The notes beneath the pieces are model-generated. The model was not told the DNA's origin. It made no database searches and was given only the letters and a program-made list of their open reading frames with translations. Positions 1 through 10,440 of a DNA stretch of 64,000 nucleotides are shown piece after piece; position 1 is the first letter of the stretch, and each line of letters opens with the position of its first letter. Source of the DNA: Opisthorchis felineus (Eukaryota; Platyhelminthes; Trematoda; Opisthorchiida; Opisthorchiidae). The stretch is from the NCBI GenBank assembly GCA_004794785.1, contig SJOL01010342.1, forward strand, positions 463,994 to 527,993, given 5' to 3'. The position numbers and the translations under genes were made by a program.

Positions 1-50
1 TGGGCTGTCGACGAATTTTCAGCAAACTCAGGAGTAGTGAATTACGTCTA
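1..50 (+). repeat. Right arm of a foldback (MITE-like) element cut by the window edge
   Basis: These bases closely match the right arm of the foldback element at 1834-1883, including the shared core GGCTGTCGA.GAATTTTC and the terminal TTACG(T/C)CTA. Only one arm is present, in the same orientation as the right arm of the complete copy, so the rest should lie left of the window. No coding capacity is seen. The class is inferred from structure only. Confidence 0.6.
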
Positions 51-1637
51 TACAAGCACCAGACAGCAGTAATCTATCCCAGTGAATCCTAACGCAGTTG
101 CTCAAGAAAGTTTCAAAAGCCGGGGAACAAACTCCGACTAGTAGCAGGACTTTGTTAATTGTATCGCTTGCCTGAATCATTCTGATTCGGCTGACTAGGC
201 TAACCATAGGTCTGCACGCCGCACAGTTTAATTAGTCGATTGGGTCATCCTGTCACTGTCACGGTGTGTTTTAGTTCCCCTAAACTTGCACTCTCGTAGT
301 CCGTAGCTAAGTGTACAAACAAGCACATATAAGTAACGCAGAGCGCTTATTTTCCATCTTGCGTCGTAGCCTTGGGACCCAGGTAAAATGACGCTGATTT
401 ACTTACAGCAAAACAAGACCAGTGTTGGCTTCATAAGCGTGATTGAGAACTGCAACCCTCATTCTGATCCTTTAGAGTTTTTGGATTTTATTTGGACCAT
501 CTCAGACTTTTTCACTGTTTTATGGAGAATCTGGAGTCAGTATTGCCGGAAGCAGACCCAGAGGTTTTCACTGTTGGAAGGCCGTCATTTATAAAACCGT
601 GATTAACGCTTTTTAGAATCTTGTTCGGTAAAATTCATGTTTCCGCTTTGTGAATTACGTGCGCAAATTTTTCACCCAGATTCTTGTAAATTTGTAACAT
701 GGTCATTTGCAATCAGTTAAATCCATCAGGAAAGGCAACTGAAAGTCCTCGCGGATGTCATAGAAAGAAAGGGGGAATTGAACAAAAACTGTATTCTTGG
801 CTAATGTACCAAAAGCCTACGTGATGCTGGTCAGGAATCGCATCCAACGGCTTAATGAAATTCATATGTGCAAATTCAAATAGAACAGCTGTGTGCACGG
901 AGTCAGATGAATCGAGTTAAGTTGTATCATTAAAAGCCTAATCCATCCGAATCTCAAAACAGTGACTGAGAGCTCACAGTCCATCTCTATGAAGGGGTTT
1001 GAGAACGTGTTAACAATGAGCTAACAATGAGCTCAATAGCAGACACTAACTAAACCGTCCTGAACGAAGTCACACATCAAACCAACGCCTGCATATGAAG
1101 GATCAAATAGAAGCTCAGTCAGTCCCTCTGGATTTACCGATGTCAGCCGGTAGTGCTCGACCTACCAAACGACAAAATGAACGTATATCCTGTCATGCAG
1201 TCTTTAACTATATCGCTACAAGTGCACATCGACTCACAAAATTTACAAACCGGATTGCTTAGTCACTCGAAACCCACTTGGTCATTTAGATACGTGACAT
1301 GACTTTCCTTGCAGCTGGGACCTTTTAATCTATCATCGATCTATCTACACTTTCCATTTAACCCCACCACCTTCTAGAAATCAACCCACTTTAGGGCGAT
1401 TAAACTAAGTTATCGGTTACCAAAATTGTATCAGGATTGGATCACATTCAGGCACTCTAGAAAGATAGATTAATGGAGGAAACATGAGCTCCCCAATCAT
1501 CTCTAGCAAGTGTTCGTACTGGACTTCTAAGAAAACCGACAATAAATAAGCGAAATACATTCATTTACATACCATTTGGCTTTGACGGGAGACTCACCTG
1601 GGACCCAGCTGAATCTCTTGTTTATGATGCTTTTAAG
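51..1637. other. No gene recognised
   Basis: Open frames here are short (a 68-codon frame at 388-594 is the longest) and resemble no family I know. The only structure I can support is a small tandem duplication at 1011-1032. Confidence 0.5.
1011..1032. repeat. Two tandem copies of an 11-mer
   Basis: TAACAATGAGC occurs twice in direct succession at 1011-1021 and 1022-1032. This looks like simple replication slippage, and no function is implied. Confidence 0.85.
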
Positions 1638-1692
1638 CAACTGAATGTGGTGCACCAAGCCGCCTCATGTTACATCCGGTACGATATTGGAG
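1638..1692 (+). repeat. Short dispersed repeat, sister copy at 59,112-59,166
   Basis: The two segments share CCGCCTCATGTT and ACGATATT with matching spacing and the same orientation. It ends just before the foldback element at 1710. It may be a remnant of a longer element, because other family fragments lie near both copies (2030-2150 here, 58,880-59,080 there). Confidence 0.55.
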
Positions 1693-1709
1693 ATTTTGCG
1701 ATACATGTA

Positions 1710-1883
1710 TAGACGTAATACACTACTCATTAGGTTGTTGAAAACTCTTCGACAGCACAGTAGAACATAAGGTTGACGGAAACTTGGTGACCGCGCCTAC
1801 CTGATGAGCTCCAAGAAGGGCAAAAGCGGTCGTTGGCTGTCGAAGAATTTTCAACAACCTCATTAGTGGTGTATTACGCCTAG
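1710..1883. repeat. Foldback / MITE-like element with long terminal inverted repeats
   Basis: The left arm (1710-1757) and right arm (1834-1883) are near-perfect reverse complements over about 48 nt. The left arm starts TAGACGTAATACAC and the right arm ends GTATTACGCCTAGA. They flank a spacer of about 76 nt with no coding potential. An isolated arm of a second copy starts the window. Long terminal inverted repeats around a tiny non-coding core are typical of a non-autonomous DNA transposon. The outer ends contain TA, which could be a TA-type target, but I cannot show a longer target-site duplication. Confidence 0.75.
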
Positions 1884-2029
1884 ACTATGAATTAGTTTCA
1901 AATCTGCCGGGAATTTGATGCCGTTATGTTGATGACACTTTTAGGCTATTCCAATGAGAATTCTTGAGTTTGCCACTGTGTAGGCTTTACTTGTGAATGT
2001 GAACCTTAAACAGTGTCCCTCCAGTTATC

Positions 2030-2150
2030 TGGGGAGTTCGTTGTTCTGTTCCCTGAGCTGAACAATTTGGTTGCAAATGTTTCGTTGCCAACCCGAGTGA
2101 TGTGATCAGTGCGCGGTAAGTTGGCGGTGCATGTTGGTGCGACCATGTGT
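2030..2150 (+). repeat. Fragment of dispersed repeat family 'L' (LFAEL-type)
   Basis: Read forward, this stretch gives FPELNNLVANVSLPTRVM followed by a stop. The reverse complement of 58,880-59,080 gives LFAELDNLIANFTSPIKVT and also stops. Similarity extends past the stop. Related frames occur at 11,980-12,170 and 31,640-31,850 on the minus strand. I do not recognise the family; it is probably a piece of an old mobile element. Confidence 0.5.
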
Positions 2151-3015
2151 AGGATGTGTACCGAGGATATCTTTTTAGAGCTAAAGAATCACGCTTTGAC
2201 GTTGCATTTTAGACCAATTCATTCTGGATTACGTCTGGATCAGTTTCATATCATTCTCTGGATTAGTTGCATGCGTCCCGCACGATGCATTCTGCTTTAA
2301 CCTCCAGTTTAAAGGAAGGTAAACATATGAGAGATGTGCCACAAGAGAACAGCTATCTAGTATCTTTCACTGACGAGGCGTTCGATCATCCTAACATTCA
2401 GACCACCTACCACGCACAAACTTCTCAACATATTCGTGTGGCTTTGTCAGGAATGAACACGTGCACAATTACACAACAGAGTACCGAGCACGGATCTTGT
2501 TAACAGTTCAGTAGATCTCATGAGTGAACTAGGGATGAATGGTGAGACAAAGTGAGGGAGACATAAGCAAGTCGTCTAAATAGTCATGGAGCCACAGAGT
2601 AAGGAGATACGTATTACACAACCAAGGCGTATTTCTGCAGACCAAATGCATCAACCGTATAATTTTGCTTACTTGAACGTACTTTTCTACCTTTCGGGTG
2701 AGTTCGCCCAGGGGAGTAACGTTTCCTAGCAAACCCTCCCTTGTAGTTGGTACCCCGAGAATTCCCTCCCAGAGTCGATGTTTTGTGCGTTGTTTCACAA
2801 TTTATCCACTACAGCCAAGTCATATTCAGTTTGGAACCAGGAACCAGGAACCACATCTACAAACCAACGGAAAATGTTTCAACAACTGAAATACAACTAG
2901 ATTCTTGTGCATTTTCTACTCTCAGTTGTGTCGATTATCTGTATTTATTGGCCAAATGACTAGACAACTGACAAACACTGTAAAACCGTATTTACTTGTG
3001 TGCTGGTTGAAATAG
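2151..3015. other. No gene recognised; small tandem repeat at 2833-2853
   Basis: Overlapping frames of 62-89 codons on both strands show no conserved motif. GGAACCA is repeated three times in tandem at 2833-2853. Confidence 0.5.
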
Positions 3016-3216
3016 GTGAAAGAGGACGCCAGAGGTGCCACTGTTCAACACTTAGTCGCTCAGAATCGCGGTGTCAGTCCAGATTCAGCCCACAAAACTA
3101 TGCACCAAGTAATCGGCTATGCATCTGTGTGTACAAACTCTCACGAAGAGATTGGATTGTACCACAATACCGCGGAGTGTACGTGTGACATACACAACCC
3201 CCTCATACCAGGTTGA
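3016..3216 (+). CDS. Unrecognised exon-like open frame (weak)
   Basis: This 66-codon frame begins with GTG immediately after GAAATAG, which would fit a splice acceptor rather than a start, and ends in TGA. The encoded peptide is of balanced composition and rich in Cys and His towards its end (YASVCTN, AECTCDIHNP). No domain is recognised and no partner exon or donor was found. It could be the terminal exon of a gene or a chance open frame, and chance is more likely. Confidence 0.18.
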   Translation: MKEDARGATVQHLVAQNRGVSPDSAHKTMHQVIGYASVCTNSHEEIGLYHNTAECTCDIHNPLIPG

Positions 3217-3556
3217 TCACTAGATAAATCTCTGTCTAACACAGTATCCTCATCGTCAAGGCTGGGTGTTGAAACACATGTGGCGACCTGTCCCTTAAAA
3301 ATGCAGGTTGGTCTGACAGTCTTATGCCAACCAACGCTGTCTGGCGGTTAGGCTTTTGAGCAAAGGCTTTGGTTGAGAGCCCTAATCGTCCTCCTGTCTA
3401 ACCCCGTGCGCTCTAGAATTATCCCATTACGCGTACAGCCACAAACTGCACACTTATAAATAACGTTATGCCACATCGGCCATTGCATGATGCCGTCACC
3501 CGGGTGGCCTTACTTACCGCATAAAAGAGGGCGGTTAAGCAAGCACAAGCTATTTA

Positions 3557-3841
3557 TTGCCCTCCCATATTTCCCTTTCACATATTCGCTCCTCTCCCCA
3601 TCTTCATCCCACTGCTAGCGGCATTTCCGTACGCCCATTCTTGAGTACTGACAGGTTCGTTCACCGCCCATTCCTGCTGGCTGCAACATCTACGGCTTAC
3701 TCAGCCACCACAGCCATAGGCACTTCGAAATCACTCTTCAAACCCCGAAGCTCAGGTCATCTGTTAGCACTTAATGTTCGCACTCTTAAACGCCCTGGCA
3801 AGCGCTGGATATTCGTCATATCTGCTTACATCCTAACATAA
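3557..3841 (+). pseudogene. LINE ORF2 start: AP-endonuclease N-terminus fragment
   Basis: The frame contains HLLALNVRTLKRPG, which matches the first beta strand of APE-type endonucleases of RTE-like LINEs (consensus LNVRTL, where the Asn is a conserved active-site residue). The protein stops soon afterwards at 3841, so the rest of the endonuclease core, including the Glu and the catalytic Asp/His residues, is missing or lies in other frames. The Ser/Thr/Pro-rich part before it is probably the translated leader of the element. Confidence 0.6.
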
Positions 3842-3989
3842 TACAGCTGTGATGTACCCAAAGGTAGTTTTTAAGACACAATGATCACCTTATTACAGCA
3901 GGCCTAAAGTTCAGCCAATTTTCTGTTTGCTTTAGATATGAACGCGCAAGTATTCAGAATAAGCACTGCTGTTCCATCGAGTAGCCATC

Positions 3990-4130
3990 ATAGACTGGAA
4001 TCGAGATGCTTGGATAACGGGGAGCACCTGCTGCAGTTACTTGCTGATCACAGAATGTTTCGGAGCAGTACTAACTTCCGAAACAAGCAATGCCTCTTGG
4101 TGCCCAGTTACAGTTCCTCCATTTTTTGTT
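3990..4130 (+). pseudogene. LINE endonuclease C-terminal fragment
   Basis: The frame encodes NGEHLLQLLADHRMF followed by SSTNFRNKQC, the pattern of the late part of RTE-like endonucleases (NG.RLL.....H.L....T.FR.K). It is separated from the N-terminal fragment by about 150-200 nt, far less than the distance expected in an intact endonuclease. The sequence after about 4115 no longer matches and runs straight into RT sequence. Confidence 0.6.
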
Positions 4131-4144
4131 TCACTTCGCTGTTG

Positions 4145-4990
4145 ATGATAATTTGAGGCGAACACTGGAAGGTCTCCCAAACCTGTGTTCACATCTCTCC
4201 CAGAGAGAATCTTGCCGACCTGAAAAATGAAGACGACGTTGTCCTCACTGTAGAAAAGAGCAGGAAAACCAAGCACTTCGAGAAAACTTGACCAAATTCA
4301 TCCAGTCCTTCGGCAGGTGCTGCGCGCTCACACAGTGCAAGGTCATACCGCAGGACGTACAGATTTTGAATATGCTTCTAAAAATCCAGAGGCTAAAACT
4401 GGGGGTTGTAGAAAATTATACGTATCTTGGAAGTTGCATTAGCTCTGACGGCAGTCTTACAGACAAGTCAGAGAAGTCTCAGAACCCAGAAATGCATTTG
4501 CCAATTTGTGCCACTGGTGACATCAAAAGGGCATCTCAATGGATCTGAAAGAACGCCTGTGGCAGACCACAGTGCGGGCTGCATTGTTTTATGGCTGCGA
4601 GACTTGGCCACCTTAGGCAGAGGACATGAGATAACTATGGGTTTGCGACCTCCGATGGCTCAGAAATATGGGTATAATCTACTGGAACCAGGGAATTCGC
4701 TATGAGGTGATCTTTAAACCGGTTTTTTGGTAAAGATGACGGCACATTACTCGAAGAACGAATTGTAGGCCAAGTTCTCTGGGCCACGCGCTGCGCATGC
4801 CGAGGTACCGCCTACCGAGACTAACGCTGTCTTCCGAGGTCATTTCGGAGCAAATTAAATTTAAAGGTTGACGGGACATACCGGAAGGGGATGAACGATG
4901 TTACGAAACGTTTGGATGCCATTTGTGCTGTTTGCCTTCCATGATTGGGTGAAAGTGACACTTCCTGTACTGTGCTATACGGCGGCTAAC
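4145..4990 (+). pseudogene. LINE RT C-terminal fragment, frameshifted
   Basis: The region aligns with 8305-9130 of the neighbouring LINE. Shared features are the start of the segment (GAGGCGAACRCTGGA), the [11 protein letters not shown] motif at about 4420-4450, the [17 protein letters not shown] motif (disrupted, about 4570-4610) and the [12 protein letters not shown] motif near 4790. It starts downstream of the [10 protein letters not shown] motif, so the catalytic core before YADD is missing. It is full of indels, so it is older than the 8 kb copy. Confidence 0.75.
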
Positions 4991-5085
4991 TGGTGTCACC
5001 GGCGTTCAAGCTGTCATCTCCTGTCCGGATTGCCTGACTGAGTGCTGGAGGTGAAGGCACCCCGGACGTTCATGGTATGTCTTGA

Positions 5086-8000
5086 TTTTCTCATTAGAAA
5101 ACCAAACTCTCGTTGGCAACTATGGCGTATTTATGATAACTTCTCGCATTGGTGGAAAAATGAATGTTTGCAAAGCAAATGCCATTTGTCTGCTTTCATT
5201 GGAGGTCAAGAAACCACATGATAATTGAGCTGGATAGTTGCGCGTTACACAGATTTTCGAGAGGTTGCTGGCAACTCTTCCACAATCTCAGAGCTTAATA
5301 GTAGCTTGGAATCACGGAATTCACAGGCAAGTGAAGTAGTTTTAGTCGCGTCTTTGTGCTCGGAGTAACCGCTTTTTGCATATAAAAAGCGGTGTATCGG
5401 ACCGTTGTACTATCTTCACTGCAGTACGGAAGCAATAACTGTACAAGATACAGTAAAGCCCAACCCGGATCAAATTCATGAACAGTGTCCGAAGTTCTTC
5501 TGAAGTTCTTCTGATGTAACCTAAGCTAGTATGGCGCCGCTGGTGACGAATGAACCAAATGTGTTTCTCAAGCCCAGTTATCTACAGTTAACTGAAGGAT
5601 GGAGTACACATCCTGAGACGACCGAAATTTCATTACCGTGACCGCCTTGGTGTATGCGCACAGGTCCCTAAAATGTAAAACGCATAAACGCACATCAGGC
5701 TGCCGATGCATGCAGTTTTATATACTTAAACATGGGAGGTATATAAATCCACGCTGTTCCCAAAGTAATATATGAAATAACCAACACCTTGAATGATCCA
5801 TGTACAACCGTGAAGGAATCTGGGGACAAGCCAGCGATTTTGATCAGCGGAAAATAAAATGCAGGAGATGGGTGCCAGGAAAATCAAGGAGTGTCTCCAT
5901 TTTATTCGTCCGAATAAACATCCACGAGGCAAACGTATGATTCCCCATCGACAATTTGAGTGTCTACTCTGCCAGAATTGCAGTATGGACCGTATCGTAT
6001 AAGGCTCCCTCAAAAGACCCTGGAAAAGTCTGTTACCGAAGTACCGTAAATGTTTGACTACTATGTGAATGCAAGTAGTGAGTTGTTTTTCATTGACAAT
6101 GTCAACGTGAGCTGACTTTAGACTCCAAGCTTTGCTCCGTTTCCGACAGGCCGATACAAAACTAGCTGACTGAGCTTGGCATTTTCTTGTACGAAATTAA
6201 CTGCGTCAGCTTCTTGCATGTTTCAAATTCATCTTGCAAAACTATTACCGTGTTAACCAAGCTCACACATCAACTAGGGTGTACCGATGTCTGAGAAAAT
6301 AGCTAAACCGGAGGGATTTTAATCAGGTCATGAAAATGGCATTGGCCAATCAGAAGCTGTTATGCTGCGGGCGTGTAAACATGTACTGCTTCACGATCTG
6401 CAGTGAAATTGCTCTCTAACAGGCAGTAAGTCAGGGAAGAAAATTGTTCGAAAATAGACACTATTTGGTATCTTATAACAATCATACATTATAATAACAG
6501 AAGCAGGCTTTGCAATAATTTGCGCTGACTCAGTTGAGCCCAGCACTATGTGAGTTAGATATTATCGAGAAACTAAATAGCTCAGGTATCTTCGAGCGCT
6601 TCTTAAAAATGAATGTTTAACGTGTTTATTGTCGACGAATACTGAGGAAATCTTCAATCTATTGTATCCCGTTTCCTATTGCGTAACTTCTGCCGCTTTC
6701 TCTGAGCTGGTTTATCCTTTTTATTGAACCGTGTCTTCTCCATATCCACGGCTTCTTACATCCCTTATATTTATTTACGAGGCAAAATGTCTATTAGTAA
6801 GCAGCAATAGACTTCGGAGACGCTACTGCAGTGGATCACCATCACTCAGACGGTCAGTTGTGGTAGAATCCTCCGTTTGTCTGTCCAAAACTGAGATGCC
6901 AGGTTTCATAGTAGGAAAGCCCGGAAAAAAGTTTGCAAGTGAGCTCTGGATCACAGAGCACCGTGCGATCCTTCCAGGGATCGCCCACTGCGCAATACAA
7001 TAGTTATAAAAGCAGCAAAAGAAGGTCGGGCGCCAGGGAACTGGTCAACAAACCCAAGGGGTCGGTCTTGTGGACTTAATTTTTAAGCATAGAAACAGTA
7101 AAATATTGTGATTACGACGGAATTCAATGAAAACGTCAGAATCTACATGAGGACATTGTGCTACAGGATAAAATCAATTAGTACATTTATAAGGCTAAGA
7201 ATTGGCTGCTGTCATTAACTGAGCTGTTGTGAATTTGTTGTTTTAACAATACGAAATATAGAACAATGCCTATCTAGCCGTATTTGCGCATCCGTTTCTC
7301 GAAAAACTCTGAAAGAACAAAAAAGCACTGAAAAGCATGTCGATACTACGATTGTCCATTGCTGAGATGCCTTATTCCAAACAAAATAATAAGTAACACG
7401 ACAAACAATTTGCGGATAAAATGTAGCGTCAGAAACACAGGCCAGTAAAACTCAGTTCATACCCATCTCTCTGGCTATAAGATCGTGATGCCAGTGGAGT
7501 CGATAAGCTCTTTGATTCTCTACTTTGCATACTCGACATTCCTAGTTTGCAGTGGCACTCAACAATGACATATATATACATATAATATTTATGAACACCG
7601 AATCCTTTGACATTTGATGACTACATTCCATAAAGGCCGATGGCTTCCATCAAATCCTATTTTACTGAAGAATCCAGGGCGATATCCGAATACCAACACA
7701 TGATCCGTTTGCACGCCTCCTTGCTTTGTTAAATCTGGTTTCAATCTAACAAGAGAGAAACTCGAGTCTAGTGACCCATGTCTTTGATGTGAACTCATGA
7801 GAATAACTGTGCTGTGACATGAAGAGAACCGTTCAAACGAGACTGAGTTCAGATAGATTAACTGGAACTCATTATGAATTCCACTTAATCGAGAACAAGC
7901 AAACTTCTATTCAACGTGAGTGTCTGAAGTCGAACAGCGACAGATGTACGTAACTAAACAAACTCGATTGGAGATGCGATATTTTTAAGTTCAGTTTAAA

Positions 8001-8149
8001 AAATTAGGTCACAAGAAAATATCATCTGGCATGTCATTGTGATAAACTACTTTGGTACGAAAAGTTTCACCTGGAACTTCAAACGTCAATAACCGAAACC
8101 AAGCTAAGTGCTGAGTGGATGTTTAGTCAGTGCGAATCATTCGTTTAGT
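5086..8149. other. No gene recognised
   Basis: Three kilobases with only short frames (95 codons at 6013-5726 minus, 90 codons at 6731-7003 plus), none with a recognisable motif. There is a short alternating AT/AC tract near 7568-7590. Confidence 0.5.
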
Positions 8150-8161
8150 AACTCTGATAGT
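8150..8161. repeat. Target-site duplication, left copy
   Basis: AACTCTGATAGT at 8150-8161 is repeated perfectly at 9410-9421, directly after the 3' tail of the LINE. This defines both ends of the insertion. Confidence 0.9.
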
Positions 8162-9409
8162 ATTGTTAGCTGTAAATGTCATGGTTGTACGAGGGCTGGG
8201 ATACTGTGTATGGTGAGCTCTCGAAAAGCTTCCCTACAAAAAGTGGTGTCCGACAAGGATGTCCACTCTCTCCATTCCTATTCAACTTCATCATTGATGA
8301 AATAATGAGGCGAACGCTGGATGGTCTTCAAAACCCCGGTGTTCAAATTGTTGCTGGTGAGAGCCTTGTCGATCTGGAGTACGCAGATGACATTGCCCTC
8401 ATCTTTGAAGACCAAAACGAAGCACAAGCCCTGTTGAATAAACTGACCACCATCATACCATCTTTTGGCATGCGCCTTGCACCTTCAAAGTGCAAAGTCA
8501 TGCTTCAGAACGTGCAGTCTTTGAACATACCCCTTACAATTCAAGGAGAATCACTGGAGGTTGTGGAAAATTTTACATACCTCGGTAGTTGTATTAGCTC
8601 TGACGGAAGTGTGTCTGATGAAGTCAGTGCAAGAATCTCAAAGGCTCGAATCACATTTGCTAATTTGCGTCACTTGTGGCGTCAAAAAGGCATCTCACTA
8701 GATCTTAAGGGTCGTGTGTATCAGGCTACAGTAAGGGCTGTGTTGTTGTATGGGTGCGAGACATGGCCTCTGCGGACAGATGATGTGAGGCGTCTTCAGG
8801 TTTTCGACCACCGATGCCTCAGAAGCGTGGCTGGTTTTGGATGGCGTCAGCGTGTTAGTAACGAGGTGATTAGAAAACGGGTATTTGGTTGTGCTGCAGG
8901 TACTTCAATCGGGGAAAACATCCAGCACCACCGACTACGATGGCTCGGTCATGTGCTACGCATGCCGAAACACCGTCTACCGAGACGAGTGTTGTTCTCC
9001 GTGCCTCCTTCAGGATGGCGCAAACCGCGGGGTGGACAACGTATGACTTGGCAGAAGGGCGTGAAAGAGATCACGAAGAGTTTGGGTGTTGTTGGTGTTG
9101 TACGCCTTCCAGGATGAGGCCCCCGTGACCCCGCCTGTGCATGGCTGGAGACGTTGCAAGAAATGGCGGCTAATCGATGTCAGTGGCGTTCGTGCTGTCA
9201 GTTTCTTTCCAGACTGTCTGATTGAGCGCTTGGAGGTGTAGGCACCTCAGAACGCTTGACATAAGCCAGCACTAGGTCCCCTCCCTCACCCACTCTTTTT
9301 CTCTTCTCTTCACTCTAGGGCTTTAAATATAATTAGACGAACCTTATGGTTGTACGGCAGTGAAGCATCAGTGTCAACACTGATGTTGCTGTCTTTGATG
9401 ATGATGATG
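8162..9409 (+). mobile_element. 5'-truncated RTE-like LINE insertion with 12-bp target-site duplication
   Basis: The element is 1,248 nt long and lies between two perfect copies of AACTCTGATAGT. It begins inside the reverse transcriptase and ends in a (TGA)n-type tail (9396-9410) rather than poly(A). Heavy 5' truncation, a variable-length duplication and a short tandem-repeat tail are the signature of target-primed reverse transcription by RTE-clade elements. The clade is inferred from the protein and the tail, not from a phylogeny. A related, older, internally deleted copy lies at 3450-5085. Confidence 0.92.
8176..9225 (+). pseudogene. Reverse transcriptase, C-terminal half, of the RTE-like LINE (one nonsense codon)
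   Basis: Residue numbers count from 8176; this is a truncation point, not a true start. The frame contains the [10 protein letters not shown] motif (residues 24-33), the catalytic YADD (residues 69-72, 8380-8391), then the thumb/C-terminal motifs [22 protein letters not shown] and [17 protein letters not shown]. The product would copy element RNA into DNA at a nicked target. Translation stops at TGA 9115-9117; the same frame then stays open for 35 more codons (ACAWLETLQEMAANRCQW...) to a second TGA at 9223-9225. The first TGA is best explained as one G-to-A change of a TGG Trp codon. The N-terminal endonuclease and fingers are missing, so it is dead. Confidence 0.88.
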
Positions 9410-9410
9410 A
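9396..9410 (+). repeat. (TGA)n tail of the LINE
   Basis: Five TGA units run directly into the right target-site duplication. Short tandem-repeat tails of this kind are known for RTE-clade LINEs and mark the 3' end of the element. Confidence 0.85.
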
Positions 9411-9421
9411 ACTCTGATAGT
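9410..9421. repeat. Target-site duplication, right copy
   Basis: A perfect copy of AACTCTGATAGT (see 8150-8161). The A at 9410 may also be read as the last base of the tail. Confidence 0.9.
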
Positions 9422-9435
9422 CGGGGGCACTGCCT

Positions 9436-10143
9436 CATACTAAGACACTGCCTTCATACTTATTCTCATATACTTTTGTACATTCAACTTTTCTCACCAA
9501 GTCCTGTTCCAGGTTGCTCTAGCACGTAGGCTCAGCTCCTTAATATTGCACTCCTTTCATCCCCAAGACACAAGGGTCGTTATTTTCAAGCTATGCGTGC
9601 GACCAATCTTGGAATTCTGTCCCGCATTTTTTAACTGTATACCCGAAGTAGTAGACTATCACTTGAAAGCGTCCAACGCTCATTCACGAAAAGAATGATC
9701 CCACAGTCCAACTCTCCTTCCTACCACTCCCGCTGTCAAATTTTAGGCCTTGAACCACTATGGCTCAGACGGTATAAGCTAAATCTAACTCTCTTACACC
9801 GTATGCCACACAAAAATACCTTTATAGCAGAGGCCAGGCCAAACGTTAATTCACGTCCTCGCTATACATTCCGTAACTCCAGCAAACTCTTAATATGCTC
9901 TCCAGCTCGTACAAACCAACACCACCACTCATTTTAGTCTACTACGCTCGCATCTGGAACAGTCTTCCTGAGCGACTGCGAATCAACACGCACCGCCATA
10001 CTTTTTCGCAGTCCGTGGATAAATTACTTACTTGTGAAACTTCTGCCGGCCCACTTAATACCCAACTACCACCGGTCTCCTCTATGAAACTGGTCTCATG
10101 CACATTTAATTTCAGCGACGCTACAGTCATTGGGCAAGCATAA
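9436..10143 (+). mobile_element. 3' end of a CR1/jockey-like LINE (decayed)
   Basis: Three frames read in series give the C-terminal part of a CR1/jockey-type reverse transcriptase: FKLCVRPILEFCPAFFNCI (9575-9640; consensus L...yVRP.LEYcs..Wnp), then ESVQRSFTKRM followed by RCQILGLEPLWLRRYKLNLTLLHR (9670-9800; consensus iE.VQr.FTkR...RL..LgL..L..RR...dL...yk), then FRNS and IWNSLPERLR near 9870-9990 (the usual F...yWNsLP end). Frameshifts near 9650 and 9930 break it. The sequence differs from the RTE-like LINE beside it, so it is a second family. Its 5' part is not visible upstream of the LINE inserted at 8162-9409. Confidence 0.75.
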
Positions 10144-10440
10144 GATTCCGTTATTATATCCTGCTATCCCATTGACTTGCTTCAAGCAACTGTAGTATGT
10201 TAAATGCCTGCCTGATCTGAAAGTGTTGAGTTATTGGCCTGTATTTTTCCTCATGACCCCTTATACCTTGTACTAGCAAAGTCCCCACCCTGGACTGCAC
10301 TGTCAGCTCTGTCTAATGACTGGTTTGGCCTAGCTCTAACTAACAAAACCCAAACTGAAGTCAGCGTTTCTTCAATACTAGAGCGCATTATACCCCAATA
10401 TGTATATAAAATCCATTTGAGGATGTGCTCCACAGACCAC

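Larger units (their letters stand above)
3450..5085 (+). mobile_element. Internally deleted, decayed copy of an RTE-like LINE
   Basis: Three separate parts of one non-LTR retrotransposon occur in the correct order: the endonuclease N-terminus (3557-3841), the endonuclease C-terminus (about 4010-4115), and then, after a jump that removes most of the reverse transcriptase, the RT end and C-terminal region (about 4145-4990) plus the 3' tail. The last part aligns base by base with the LINE at 8162-9409, for example the segment encoding [11 protein letters not shown] and the 3' tail around 4990-5085. Many frameshifts and stops make it non-functional. Confidence 0.85.
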
